Assembly (NCBI RefSeq): GCF_026241255.1
Contig: NZ_JAPHNC010000001.1
Location: 248,001-312,000 of the forward strand
Direction: 5' to 3'
Length of the DNA stretch: 64,000 nucleotides
DNA from: Helicobacter sp. MIT 21-1697
GTDB taxonomy: Bacteria; Campylobacterota; Campylobacteria; Campylobacterales; Helicobacteraceae
Each line of letters starts with the position of its first letter. Positions within the stretch are counted from its first letter, which is position 1. Shown piece by piece: positions 27,298-35,957 of the stretch. Below the pieces are notes generated by a model. The model did not search any database. It was not told the origin of the DNA and saw nothing but the letters and a program-made list of their open reading frames with translations. Made by a program: the position numbers and the translations under genes.

Positions 27298-28157
27298 TGA
27301 TTTCTATTATTGATGATAATGGTTCAAGGCAGTTTAGTGTGCATCGTCTAGTGCAGAAAGTGGCACTTTTTACGGGTGTTGGTATGGTATCAATGATTAT
27401 TTTGTATTTTGTTATGGCTCATTTTTTAATGAGTGAGCTTGAAGTTATTTTGGCAAATAATAACCAAGTGCGTGAGAATTTCCAAAATATTTATGAAAAA
27501 AATAGTGCTTTAGAACGTGATATTGATTACAAAACAAATGAGCTTCTTAAGGTAAATAGTAAAGTGAGTGAGCTTGAGAGTATTGTAAATGTTCGTAAGC
27601 ATAGCAATGAATTATATAATAACCAAGATATTGATATTGATGCGCTTACTCCCCTACAAAAAGATATGATTTTAAAGATTATTCCTAATGGCAATCCTGT
27701 TGATGATTTTGCATCAAAAAATTTTCCAAATAAAGGTGCTTCTACATACCATCTTACAAAAGCTTCTCCTGTGTATGCTACGGCAAATGGTATTATTGAT
27801 TCTGTGCGAGTGGCAGGAAGCGAGAATCAATTTGTGCAAATTCAGCATTCATATGGATTTACTTCAAATTATGGACATTTGCGTAAAGTCATTGTGCAAA
27901 AGGGTGATTTTGTTACAAAAGGGCAAGTGATAGGATATAGTGGGGCAGGTGTAGGGTTATATTATGATTTGCGATTTATTGATTCTGCACTTGATGTAGC
28001 AAATTATACAGATTGGAATAGTGATAATTTTGCCCAAATCGTTGGTGTAAATAGTGTCATTGATTGGAAAAATTTAGTATGGGCACTTAATGATATTATT
28101 CAGTTAAAAAATTATCGCGTAAGTTACCAAGATAATGAGAAGATTCTCGCTTACTAG
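27282..28157 (+). CDS. csd2: cell-shape protein Csd2, catalytically degenerate LytM/M23 homologue
   Basis: 291-residue inner-membrane protein: one helix (about 24-48), a periplasmic coiled coil (about 55-105) and an M23 fold. The zinc motif HxxxD is missing (the region reads TYHLTKASPVYATANG) and HLHYE is replaced by GLYYDLRF, so it cannot be a peptidase. In H. pylori, Csd2 is the inactive partner of Csd1 and is needed for helical shape. I use the GTG at 27282 because AAGGAA precedes it and because the N-terminus (QDKLMISIIDDNGSR) then aligns with that of Csd1 (NSRLVLMITDQNGSR); an ATG at 27297 in a TAATG overlap is the alternative. It is coupled to folC and csd1. Confidence 0.88.
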   Translation: MQDKLMISIIDDNGSRQFSVHRLVQKVALFTGVGMVSMIILYFVMAHFLMSELEVILANNNQVRENFQNIYEKNSALERDIDYKTNELLKVNSKVSELESIVNVRKHSNELYNNQDIDIDALTPLQKDMILKIIPNGNPVDDFASKNFPNKGASTYHLTKASPVYATANGIIDSVRVAGSENQFVQIQHSYGFTSNYGHLRKVIVQKGDFVTKGQVIGYSGAGVGLYYDLRFIDSALDVANYTDWNSDNFAQIVGVNSVIDWKNLVWALNDIIQLKNYRVSYQDNEKILAY

Positions 28158-29060
28158 ATGATGAGTTCTAAAAATAGCCGTCTTGTTTTAATGATTACTG
28201 ACCAAAATGGGTCGCGTTATTTTAATATTAGTTCTATTTTTAAACAAATAAGCCTTTATTTTATTGTTCTCATTGTTACATTGATAGTTTTTGGTGTAGT
28301 CTCTATTAAAACTTTTAGCGCAGAGATTAATAAAATGTCAATGCTGAATGAAACAATAGCCAAACGTTATAATAAAATGCTCGCCAAGAATGAATCGCTT
28401 AATAATCAAATTGAAAGAAGACTTGAGGAAATTTCTCAAGTTGATGATAAAATAGGAGATTTAGAAAGTGCCATAGGTGTGCCTGTTGATGCGACTAAAG
28501 AAAATGATAGCAATCTTGAGTATCGTATAGATGTTGCCTCTCTTACCGGCACACAGAAGGCTTTTGTAATGAAATTTGTCCCCAATGGTTATCCTTTAGA
28601 ACATTATAATCACATTTCTGCACACTATGGTTACAGAGTGCATCCACTTTTTTTTACACGACATTTGCACACGGGGGTGGATTTTGCTACCCCTATTGGG
28701 ACACCTGTATATGCTACGGCTGATGGAGTTGTAAATGCTGCAAGTTTTTCAACTGGTGGTTATGGATATCTTGTTAAAATAGATCATTCACTTGGGTTTA
28801 CAACTTATTATGCTCATTTGAGTAAAATGGTTGTGCATAAGGGAATGTTTGTAAGACACGGACAGCTTATTGCTTATAGTGGTAATACAGGACAAAGTAC
28901 CGGACCTCATCTTCATTACGAAATAAGATTTTTGGGGAATGTTGTTGATCCTAGAAATTTTATGGAATGGAAGATGAGCAATTTTAATTCAATTTTTGAA
29001 AAAGAGAGGAATGTAGCATGGCAATCTTTGTTAGCGACAATAAACAACTTGATGGAGTAA
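28158..29060 (+). CDS. csd1: cell-shape peptidoglycan endopeptidase Csd1 (LytM/M23)
   Basis: 300 residues: cytoplasmic start, one membrane helix (about 33-52), coiled coil (60-110), and a complete M23 domain. Zinc ligands are His171 and Asp175 in HTGVDF and His253 in HLHYE (His251 and His253); His220 in YYAHLSK is the catalytic His. Known H. pylori homologues trim peptide cross-links to create helical cell curvature together with Csd2 and CcmA. The start directly follows the csd2 stop, and the end overlaps ccmA by 43 bases. The arrangement inactive-active-bactofilin is the same as in H. pylori. Confidence 0.93.
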   Translation: MMSSKNSRLVLMITDQNGSRYFNISSIFKQISLYFIVLIVTLIVFGVVSIKTFSAEINKMSMLNETIAKRYNKMLAKNESLNNQIERRLEEISQVDDKIGDLESAIGVPVDATKENDSNLEYRIDVASLTGTQKAFVMKFVPNGYPLEHYNHISAHYGYRVHPLFFTRHLHTGVDFATPIGTPVYATADGVVNAASFSTGGYGYLVKIDHSLGFTTYYAHLSKMVVHKGMFVRHGQLIAYSGNTGQSTGPHLHYEIRFLGNVVDPRNFMEWKMSNFNSIFEKERNVAWQSLLATINNLME

Positions 29061-29440
29061 GTTCATCTAGTGGCGGTGGAGCAACTATCATCGCGCAAGG
29101 CACAAGAATTAAGGGGGAAATCAACACAGATTGTAGATTGCATATTGATGGTGAATTTGAGGGGAATATTCACTCTAAAGACACCGTGATGGTTGGTAAG
29201 AGTGGTATCATCAAAGGTGATGTGCAAACAGCTTCTTTGATTGTAAGCGGACGTTTTGTTGGTAATGTAACTTCAAATGTGCTTGAGATTAAACCTCAAG
29301 GGCGTGTAGAGGGGATAGTGGTTGTAGGCGAGATTATTATTGAACGCAAAGGTATATTTATAGGCGAGAGCAAGATTAAAGATTCAAAGGTAAAAACAGA
29401 TATTGCTTCACTTGAGTTATCTAAAAAAGATAAGCAATAA
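29018..29440 (+). CDS. ccmA: bactofilin CcmA
   Basis: 140-residue cytoskeletal protein of the bactofilin family, polymerising as a right-handed beta-helix without nucleotide. The repeating pattern of short strands is visible in GTRIKGEINTDCRLHIDGEF, GNIHSKDTVMVGKSG, KGDVQTASLIVSG, GNVTSNVLEIKPQG and VEGIVVVGEIIIE. A Ser/Gly-rich head and Lys-rich tail flank it. In H. pylori it recruits the Csd proteins and Csd7 to set cell curvature. The ATG at 29018 has GAGAGG upstream and lies within csd1, so translation of the two is linked. It ends 24 bases before mfd. Confidence 0.93.
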   Translation: MAIFVSDNKQLDGVSSSSGGGATIIAQGTRIKGEINTDCRLHIDGEFEGNIHSKDTVMVGKSGIIKGDVQTASLIVSGRFVGNVTSNVLEIKPQGRVEGIVVVGEIIIERKGIFIGESKIKDSKVKTDIASLELSKKDKQ

Positions 29441-29464
29441 AAGATAAGTCTTCGGAGGGGTAGC

Positions 29465-32464
29465 TTGATACAATCTTGCCTATACAAGCTTCTTAAGCAG
29501 GGCAATTTCCCCTACGAATTATTACTTACTCAAGATGCTAAGCAATCTCAAGATGCGTATGAACTTTTCAAGCTTTTTGAACAAGAGGCTTTTATTCTGC
29601 CTGAATTACGCGTTCATTTTGGAGATGATTTAAGCTCATTTCGTGAGGAATTTTTGGCTGTTTTAAGCACATTGCGAAGTTTTTATGCTGCAAAATCGCC
29701 AAAGATTCTTATCTCGCCTGTTTCAAGCGTGCTTTATCCATTGCCAAAGGAGCAAATACTCCAAACCTTTAATCTCTTTCTTGGACAATCTTATAATGTA
29801 GCAGATTTGAAAGAGCGTATTTTAGAGTATGGGTATGAATGTGTAGAAGTAGTAGAGCTTGAGGGAGAAGTGAGTTTTAGGGGCGATATTATTGATATTT
29901 TTATGCCTCATAGTAACTCCCCTTATCGCATTGCTTTTTTTGATGATGAGATAGAGAGTATTCGCGCATTTGATACACAGACACAAATGAGCAATCCTAC
30001 TGAAATTCAGGAGCTTTGCATTGCGCCCGCACTTTTTTCATTTGACACTCAACAAAGAAGTGATATACAATCCCTTATACATCACAGCGATTTTGATGGT
30101 TTTAGCAAGGACATAGCTTCATTTGGATTCTGGTTTTTGGGAGACAACGCACATTTTTTGCCTCTATCTTTTCGCTCTTTGCTTACACCACAAGCACTTT
30201 TAGAGCTCAAAGAGATTTATAGTTTAGATTCAATGCAGCACGCTCTTGCATTGGAGCAGCTCCAACAAATAGCGTGTTGTGAGGCAAGTGAAGGTTATAG
30301 TGATATACTTTTTAAGCCAGCTAATCTTATCTCAATGTTAAATGCTCATAGCAATCGCCAAATTACGCTTATTGCACATAATGATATTAAACTTAAAGCA
30401 TTTGATATAAATACGCAGGGATTGCATATTAAATATTCAGATGCGGTAGTAAATATTATCACCCCAAATGAGCTTATTCTCTCACTCAATACTTTTGCAC
30501 CTAAAACAAAACACAAAAAACCCACACTCAAACTCAATGAAATTGCACAAGGAGAGTATGTTGTGCATAGTGAATATGGCATAGGGATTTTTGAGGGGAT
30601 TAAACAAGCCCAAGTGGTTGGGGTTGTCAGAGATTTTATTGAAATTACTTATCAGGGCGAAGATAAACTTTTGCTTCCTGTTGAGAATCTCAATATGATT
30701 GAACGTTATGTCGCAGATTCTGGTCAAATACCTTTGCTTGATGGATTGGGCAAAGGCAGTTTTGCTAAGCTCAAACAAAAGGTAAAAGCGAAGCTATTAG
30801 AAATTGCTCATAGTATTGTTGAGCTTGCTGCCAAACGCAATTTATTGCAAGGCATCAAGATTGACACACAAAATCCCGCACTTTTATCTTTTCAAAATGC
30901 GTGTGGATTCACTCTCACACGGGACCAAATACGGAGTATTGAGGAGATTTATGCAGATTTAAGCTCTGGCAAAGTAATGGATAGGTTGTTGAGTGGAGAT
31001 GTGGGTTTTGGTAAAACAGAAGTGGCGATGAATGCTATTTATGCAGTGTGTTTAGGAGGTTTTCAAGCAGCAATGATTGTGCCTACTACGCTTTTATGTG
31101 CGCAACATTATCATTCGTTGCAAATGCGTTTAGAATCTTTTGGTTTGCGTATAGCACGATGTGATAGGTTTTTGAGCACAGCAGAAAAAAAACAACTCTT
31201 TGTAGAGCTTAAAAATGGTGCAATAGATGTAGTGATAGGCACTCACGCACTATTAGGTGCAGAGTTTGCAAAACTTGGGCTGATTGTGGCAGATGAGGAG
31301 CATAAATTTGGTGTGAAGCAAAAAGAAAGGATCAAAGCGCTTTGTGCGCATACTCATTTACTTAGTATGAGTGCTACGCCTATTCCACGCACTCTTAATA
31401 TGGCACTTTCTCATATCAAATCTTTAAGCTCCTTGCACACGCCTCCTGTGGATAGAATCCCTGTACGGACATTTATTAAAAGTGCTCAACATTCGCTTTT
31501 AAAAGAAATAATTTTACGCGAATTGCGGCGCGGTGGGCAAGTATTTTATATTCATAATAATATCGCTACTATCCAAAACAAGGCTCAAGAGATTCAATCT
31601 CTGCTCCCGCAACTTAAAATTGCTATCTTACACTCAAAAGTAGAGAGTGCTCAAAGCGAAAATATTATGCTTGATTTTGCAAACAATGTTTATAATGTGC
31701 TTCTTTGCACAAGCATTATAGAATCTGGCATTCATCTGCCTAATGCAAATACTATTATCGTAGCAAGTGCTGATAGATTCGGTATAGCTGATTTGCATCA
31801 ATTACGAGGGCGCGTAGGGCGAGGTAACAAAGAGGGATTTTGCTATTTTTTTGTAGAAGATATGGAGACAATTACGCCTGAAGCAAAAAAACGACTGATG
31901 GCATTAGAGAAAAATTCTTATCTTGGTAGTGGAGAGAATCTAGCATATTATGATTTAGAAATACGAGGTGGAGGAAATTTGCTAGGTATTGCTCAAAGTG
32001 GGCATATCAAAAATATCGGCTATGGTTTGTATTTGCGTTTGCTTGAAGAGTGTATTAATCATTTGAGTGGTAAGGGCAGTGTGCAGCAAGTCCAATGTGA
32101 TTTAAAAATTAATCTCAATGCGTATTTAAATCCACAGCTGATAGCAAGTGATAAATTGCGTTTGGAACTTTATAGGCGACTTTCCCTTTGCGAAGAAATA
32201 AGTGAGGTTAATGATATAGAATCTGAAATTTTTGATAGATTTGGCACACTTGATACAATGAGTAAGGCATTTTTAGAGCTTATATGTATTAAGGTGCTTG
32301 CTAATAAGTTGGGATTAAAACAAATAATGCATTATGGACAAAATATTACAATCACTTATATGGATAATACTAAAGAAAGTATTATCTCGCCAAGCAAAGA
32401 TTGGGACGATGTGCTGGGGTGTATTATGGTATTTTTGCGCAAACAGATTCAGAAAAAATCATAA
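29465..32464 (+). CDS. mfd: transcription-repair coupling factor Mfd
   Basis: SF2 DNA translocase that dislodges stalled RNA polymerase and recruits UvrA. Order of parts: UvrB-like N-terminal region (about 1-330), RNA-polymerase-interaction domain (AQGEYVVHSEYGIGIFEG), helicase core with Walker A GDVGFGKTEVAM, DEEH box VADEEHKFG, SMSATPIPRTL and QLRGRVGRG, then a shortened TRCF C-terminal domain. 999 residues, slightly shorter than E. coli Mfd and normal for Helicobacter. The start is TTG 29465, supported by GGAGGGG five bases upstream. A small membrane-protein gene follows after 10 bases. Confidence 0.96.
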   Translation: MIQSCLYKLLKQGNFPYELLLTQDAKQSQDAYELFKLFEQEAFILPELRVHFGDDLSSFREEFLAVLSTLRSFYAAKSPKILISPVSSVLYPLPKEQILQTFNLFLGQSYNVADLKERILEYGYECVEVVELEGEVSFRGDIIDIFMPHSNSPYRIAFFDDEIESIRAFDTQTQMSNPTEIQELCIAPALFSFDTQQRSDIQSLIHHSDFDGFSKDIASFGFWFLGDNAHFLPLSFRSLLTPQALLELKEIYSLDSMQHALALEQLQQIACCEASEGYSDILFKPANLISMLNAHSNRQITLIAHNDIKLKAFDINTQGLHIKYSDAVVNIITPNELILSLNTFAPKTKHKKPTLKLNEIAQGEYVVHSEYGIGIFEGIKQAQVVGVVRDFIEITYQGEDKLLLPVENLNMIERYVADSGQIPLLDGLGKGSFAKLKQKVKAKLLEIAHSIVELAAKRNLLQGIKIDTQNPALLSFQNACGFTLTRDQIRSIEEIYADLSSGKVMDRLLSGDVGFGKTEVAMNAIYAVCLGGFQAAMIVPTTLLCAQHYHSLQMRLESFGLRIARCDRFLSTAEKKQLFVELKNGAIDVVIGTHALLGAEFAKLGLIVADEEHKFGVKQKERIKALCAHTHLLSMSATPIPRTLNMALSHIKSLSSLHTPPVDRIPVRTFIKSAQHSLLKEIILRELRRGGQVFYIHNNIATIQNKAQEIQSLLPQLKIAILHSKVESAQSENIMLDFANNVYNVLLCTSIIESGIHLPNANTIIVASADRFGIADLHQLRGRVGRGNKEGFCYFFVEDMETITPEAKKRLMALEKNSYLGSGENLAYYDLEIRGGGNLLGIAQSGHIKNIGYGLYLRLLEECINHLSGKGSVQQVQCDLKINLNAYLNPQLIASDKLRLELYRRLSLCEEISEVNDIESEIFDRFGTLDTMSKAFLELICIKVLANKLGLKQIMHYGQNITITYMDNTKESIISPSKDWDDVLGCIMVFLRKQIQKKS

Positions 32465-32474
32465 GGAGGAAAAT

Positions 32475-32723
32475 ATGAGATGTGGTTTTTGTCAGCGGAT
32501 TAAAAATCTTCGTAAAATTGATATTGTTTTAATCTTGCTTATTTGTTTCTTTATGTATATTGCCAATCAATTTCAAATGAGAGAATATTATGCGCAAAAA
32601 GCAAAGGTAGAGAGCCAAAGAGCCAAAGTTCAAGATAAAAAACTAGAAGAATTTGAGAATCTGCAACGAGAATGCCTTTTTAAACAAGATAAAACTGCGT
32701 GTGAAGCACTGAAAAAATATTAA
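32475..32723 (+). CDS. small single-pass membrane protein with a CLx7C tail
   Basis: 82 residues: basic start with CGFC, one hydrophobic segment (about 16-35, IVLILLICFFMYIAN) and a 45-residue charged helical part, probably a periplasmic or cytoplasmic coiled coil. The tail carries ECLFKQDKTACEAL. The ATG at 32475 is preceded by a strong AAGGAGG eight bases away and follows the mfd stop by 10 bases, so it is likely the last gene of the leuS operon. Family unknown to me. The tail motif (Cys-Leu, seven residues, Cys) recurs in the tiny lipoprotein at 49693. Confidence 0.75.
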   Translation: MRCGFCQRIKNLRKIDIVLILLICFFMYIANQFQMREYYAQKAKVESQRAKVQDKKLEEFENLQRECLFKQDKTACEALKKY

Positions 32724-32754
32724 GAAGTTGAAGTTTAAGTAGAAAAGCAGAATA

Positions 32755-32829
32755 TGGCTCCGGATGCAGGATTCGAACCTGCGACCAAGTGGTTAACAGC
32801 CACCTACTCTACCGCTGAGCTAATCCGGA
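32755..32829 (-). tRNA. tRNA-Asn (GTT)
   Basis: 75 nt on the minus strand including encoded CCA. Acceptor TCCGGAT pairs with ATCCGGA, D-arm GCTCAGCGGTAGAGT, anticodon stem GTGG/CCAC with loop CTGTTAA (anticodon GTT), T-arm GCAGGTTCGAATCCTGC. No long variable arm. It lies alone between the convergent ends of the mfd operon and cheB. Confidence 0.96.
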
Positions 32830-32901
32830 ATAAACAAAAGCCCCGATTATATAGAAAAATCATTCCCTTGTCAAGGGTGGAGCATTTTAAAAAGTGCAAG
32901 A

Positions 32902-33612
32902 TTAAATTATATAACCATTATCCGGGGGAGGGGGTGAATGCTCACCTCCATCTTTTATTAATTTTTTCAGTGGTGTATTTGCATAATCAATAATACGCTT
33001 AATGATCATATCAAGGCTTAGAATCTCGCTTACAGCACCTACTTCTATTGCTTTTTTGGGCATACCAAATACTATGCAGTCTTTTTCATTTTCTGCTAGA
33101 GTGTATGCACCATTATCATAAAGCTCTTTAAGTCCTATGCAACCATCATCGCCCATACCTGTAAGGATTATGCCAAGCGCAGAGCGTCCAGCAGCATTAT
33201 TTGCGCTTCGGAAGAGAATATCTACACTTGGTTTATGACGCGATATGCGTAGCTCTTCATCAAGCGATTTTGCATAATATGAACCCATTGCAAATTCTAT
33301 AACCATATGTTTATTGCCCCCTGCAATATAAACGCAATTATTTTTCATAGGTGTTTTGGAGGTAACTTCGCAAATATTAAGTTGAGAGAGTGTATTAAGC
33401 CTTTTGATAAATGAAGAGCCAAAACTTTGTGGGATATGTTGCACTACGGCAATGGGAGGGAGATTAGCAGGGAGACGAGAGAAAATATATGAAAGCGCAT
33501 CAACCCCACCTGTGGAAGCCCCTATAACAACAAGTTTATCTCGGACAATTTTGCAAGGATTGCTTTTAAGAATTGTATCAGGGTGATATTTTATAGTATC
33601 CATCAACATCAT
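32902..33612 (-). CDS. cheB: chemoreceptor methylesterase CheB (catalytic domain only)
   Basis: Removes methyl groups from, or deamidates, glutamyl residues of chemoreceptors. The catalytic triad is visible: Ser33 in GASTGG, His59 in VVQHIP and the Asp in LTGMGDDG (155/156). There is no N-terminal receiver domain, so it cannot be phosphorylated by CheA in the usual way; Campylobacter jejuni CheB has the same short form. 236 residues. The end is a low-complexity GEHSPPPPDNGYII encoded by two C5 runs split by a T. ATG 33612 follows directly on the cheR stop. With CheR it allows adaptation by methylation, which H. pylori lacks. Confidence 0.93.
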   Translation of the reverse strand: MMLMDTIKYHPDTILKSNPCKIVRDKLVVIGASTGGVDALSYIFSRLPANLPPIAVVQHIPQSFGSSFIKRLNTLSQLNICEVTSKTPMKNNCVYIAGGNKHMVIEFAMGSYYAKSLDEELRISRHKPSVDILFRSANNAAGRSALGIILTGMGDDGCIGLKELYDNGAYTLAENEKDCIVFGMPKKAIEVGAVSEILSLDMIIKRIIDYANTPLKKLIKDGGEHSPPPPDNGYII

Positions 33613-34446
33613 TTATGCCTTAATTTTAATAAAAGTTTTGTTGCCAAGCTTTTTAAATTTTTCTTGGAGATCATAAAGAGTTTCAGAATGCCCTAAATAA
33701 AATGTGCCATTGATACACAAAGTATCAATGAGTTTTGAGAGAACCTTTGGCTGATCTTCTTGTTTGAAGTAAATAAGCACATTGCGACAAAAAAGTATGT
33801 CAAATTCTTCGTGCATAAAAGGATAATGTTTGTCAAAAAGATTAAGCTGTTTGAAAGCAATCATTGATTTAAGCTTATCTTTGACTTTAAATAAAGGCAC
33901 AGATGAGGTCTTATCCTCAATAGGTTCAAAATATTCATTAATATCAAACCAATCTGGAAATTTGTCTATTTTAAAATCAATCGTATAAATGCCTTCTGCT
34001 GATTTTTGCAACATATCTGTATCAATGTCTGTGGCGATAATGCTTACAGGTGTGGAACTACCATAAAGCTTTTTTGCGTATAAAACGCTCATAGCAATAG
34101 AATAAGGCTCTTGTCCTGTTGAACTTGCGCAGCAGTAAATTTTGATAGGTTTATTGAGCTTAAAAAGTGCAGGGAGGCAACGATCAATCATATCTTCAAA
34201 ATGAAAATATTCACGAAAAAAATCTGTTTTATTCGTGGTGAAACTATTGATAAATTGTTGTTGAATTTTTAGATTGCTTTCAATGCTTGAAAGCAATGAA
34301 TCAATATTATCAATGCGTGTTTCCTGCATAAGGCGATAGATTCTATTTTTTATCATCGTAAGTTTAGAATCATTTAAAAAAATACCACTATATTTATACA
34401 ACCGCTCCTTAATAATGGCGAGTTGTGTGTTATCAAGTATGAGCAT
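33613..34446 (-). CDS. cheR: chemotaxis protein methyltransferase CheR
   Basis: SAM-dependent methyltransferase for receptor glutamates, 277 residues. The N-terminal helical domain (about 1-75) is followed by the SAM-binding core: KIYCCASSTGQEPYSIAM (about 101-118), the acidic SVSIIATDIDTDML and the FDILFCRNVLIYF motif (about 218-230) with LYLGHSE-like FYLGHSETL near the end, all typical of CheR. ATG 34446 has AAGGAA seven bases upstream. It is cotranscribed with cheB, which starts right after its stop. The chemoreceptor at 6168 in this window is a candidate substrate. Confidence 0.95.
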   Translation of the reverse strand: MLILDNTQLAIIKERLYKYSGIFLNDSKLTMIKNRIYRLMQETRIDNIDSLLSSIESNLKIQQQFINSFTTNKTDFFREYFHFEDMIDRCLPALFKLNKPIKIYCCASSTGQEPYSIAMSVLYAKKLYGSSTPVSIIATDIDTDMLQKSAEGIYTIDFKIDKFPDWFDINEYFEPIEDKTSSVPLFKVKDKLKSMIAFKQLNLFDKHYPFMHEEFDILFCRNVLIYFKQEDQPKVLSKLIDTLCINGTFYLGHSETLYDLQEKFKKLGNKTFIKIKA

Positions 34447-34466
34447 TTTATTTCCTTAATAATTTG

Positions 34467-35903
34467 TTATTTCATCATAATTGTTTTTGTGCCATTAGCA
34501 CTATAAACCAAAATTCTCTTGTTTTTACCCTTAAAACGTGCAAATGCATTGCTTAAATCCATTGGTTTTTTAATAGCCATATTTTCAACTTGTGCAATAA
34601 TATCGCCCACCTCAAATCCTGCTTGTTGAGCTTTTGAATTAGGATTGACACGAGTAACGATTACACCATCAATATTGTTTGGCACTCTATAACGCTGACG
34701 TTGAGCTTGACTCAGTGCTTCTACACTTAAACCCTCTACGCTTGAGGTAGAACCATTTGGCGTATTTTGTGGAGAAGAAGTTTGGCTTGATTTTGTATCA
34801 GGCAATTCTCCAAGTGTGATTTGAGTTACACGCTCTTGTTTATCGCGGATAAATTTTACGACAACTTTTTCATTGGGAGAGAGCATACCAATAAGGTTTT
34901 TGAGCTCGGCTGCATTTGAGATTTTTTTGCCATTAACGTGCGTGATTAAATCCCATACCATAAGCCCTGCTTTTGCCGCTGGAGATTGAGGCTCTAGGCT
35001 GATAACTACTGCACCACTATTATCGCCATAACTTTCTTTAATATCATTATTAATATCTTGGATTCCCACACCCAAGAATCCACGTTTAATCCCACCTTTT
35101 TCAATAAGTTCTTTAGCGATTTTTTTTGCCATATCTGAAGGTATCGCAAAGCCCACGCCGTGATTACCACCTGTGCGCGAGAGAATAGCTGTATTAATCC
35201 CAATGAGTGCTCCACGAGAATCTACCAATGCCCCACCTGAATTACCCGGATTGATTGAAGCATCAGTTTGGATAAAATTTTCATAATCATTGATGCCAAT
35301 GCCACTTTTATTGAGTGCAGAGACAATGCCTTGGGTGATTGTTTCGCCCACGCCAAAGGGATTTCCAATGGCAAACACCACATCACCTATAAGAACATTG
35401 CTACTTTGGGCAAAGGTGATAGGAGAGAGGTTTTTTTGATCAATTTTAATCACTGCTAAATCGCTTCGTGCATCTGTGCCAATGACTTTAGCAGTGTATT
35501 CTTTTGTGCCTTCAGAAAGTGAAACAAGCACTTTATCGGCATCTTCAATCACGTGATTATTGGTAATAATATATCCATCACTTGAGATAATTACGCCACT
35601 TCCTAGACTACGTTCTACGCGCTCTTTGGGAATCTGTCCATAAATATCGCCAAAAAACTGCCGAAAAAATGGGTCGTTAAACATTGGGTAATTAGGAAGC
35701 TGATTGCTGACATTTTTTTGCGTAGAAATATTCACAACAGCTTTTTTTGCACTTTCTATGGAGGAGTTAAAAGAGTAAAGCGTATCACTATTTTGTTGAG
35801 GATTGACACGTTTTTGAATCACTGGCGCTTCTTGAAAATCAATAGCTAAAATATGAGTTATAAAGAGCGCACTGATAAAGAAATATAGACTCGCATATTT
35901 CAT
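34467..35903 (-). CDS. htrA: periplasmic serine protease HtrA/DegP-type
   Basis: Secreted trypsin-like protease and chaperone, 478 residues. Signal peptide MKYASLYFFISALFITHILA (cleaved near residue 20). Catalytic triad His117 (NNHVIED), Asp148 (ARSDLAVI, numbered to the D after S) and Ser222 (NPGNSGGAL). Two PDZ domains follow (about 260-360, starting RGFLGVGIQ; and about 385-478, with IAQVENMAI) joined by a Ser/Thr/Gln linker. In H. pylori and C. jejuni the homologue is also released and cleaves E-cadherin. ATG 35903 follows AAGGAG. Genes on both sides (cheR, ftsK) are functionally unrelated. Confidence 0.95.
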   Translation of the reverse strand: MKYASLYFFISALFITHILAIDFQEAPVIQKRVNPQQNSDTLYSFNSSIESAKKAVVNISTQKNVSNQLPNYPMFNDPFFRQFFGDIYGQIPKERVERSLGSGVIISSDGYIITNNHVIEDADKVLVSLSEGTKEYTAKVIGTDARSDLAVIKIDQKNLSPITFAQSSNVLIGDVVFAIGNPFGVGETITQGIVSALNKSGIGINDYENFIQTDASINPGNSGGALVDSRGALIGINTAILSRTGGNHGVGFAIPSDMAKKIAKELIEKGGIKRGFLGVGIQDINNDIKESYGDNSGAVVISLEPQSPAAKAGLMVWDLITHVNGKKISNAAELKNLIGMLSPNEKVVVKFIRDKQERVTQITLGELPDTKSSQTSSPQNTPNGSTSSVEGLSVEALSQAQRQRYRVPNNIDGVIVTRVNPNSKAQQAGFEVGDIIAQVENMAIKKPMDLSNAFARFKGKNKRILVYSANGTKTIMMK

Positions 35904-35957
35904 AAAAACTCCTTAGTATGTAATGGTGAGATTCTATAAATTTAAATTAAACACTTA

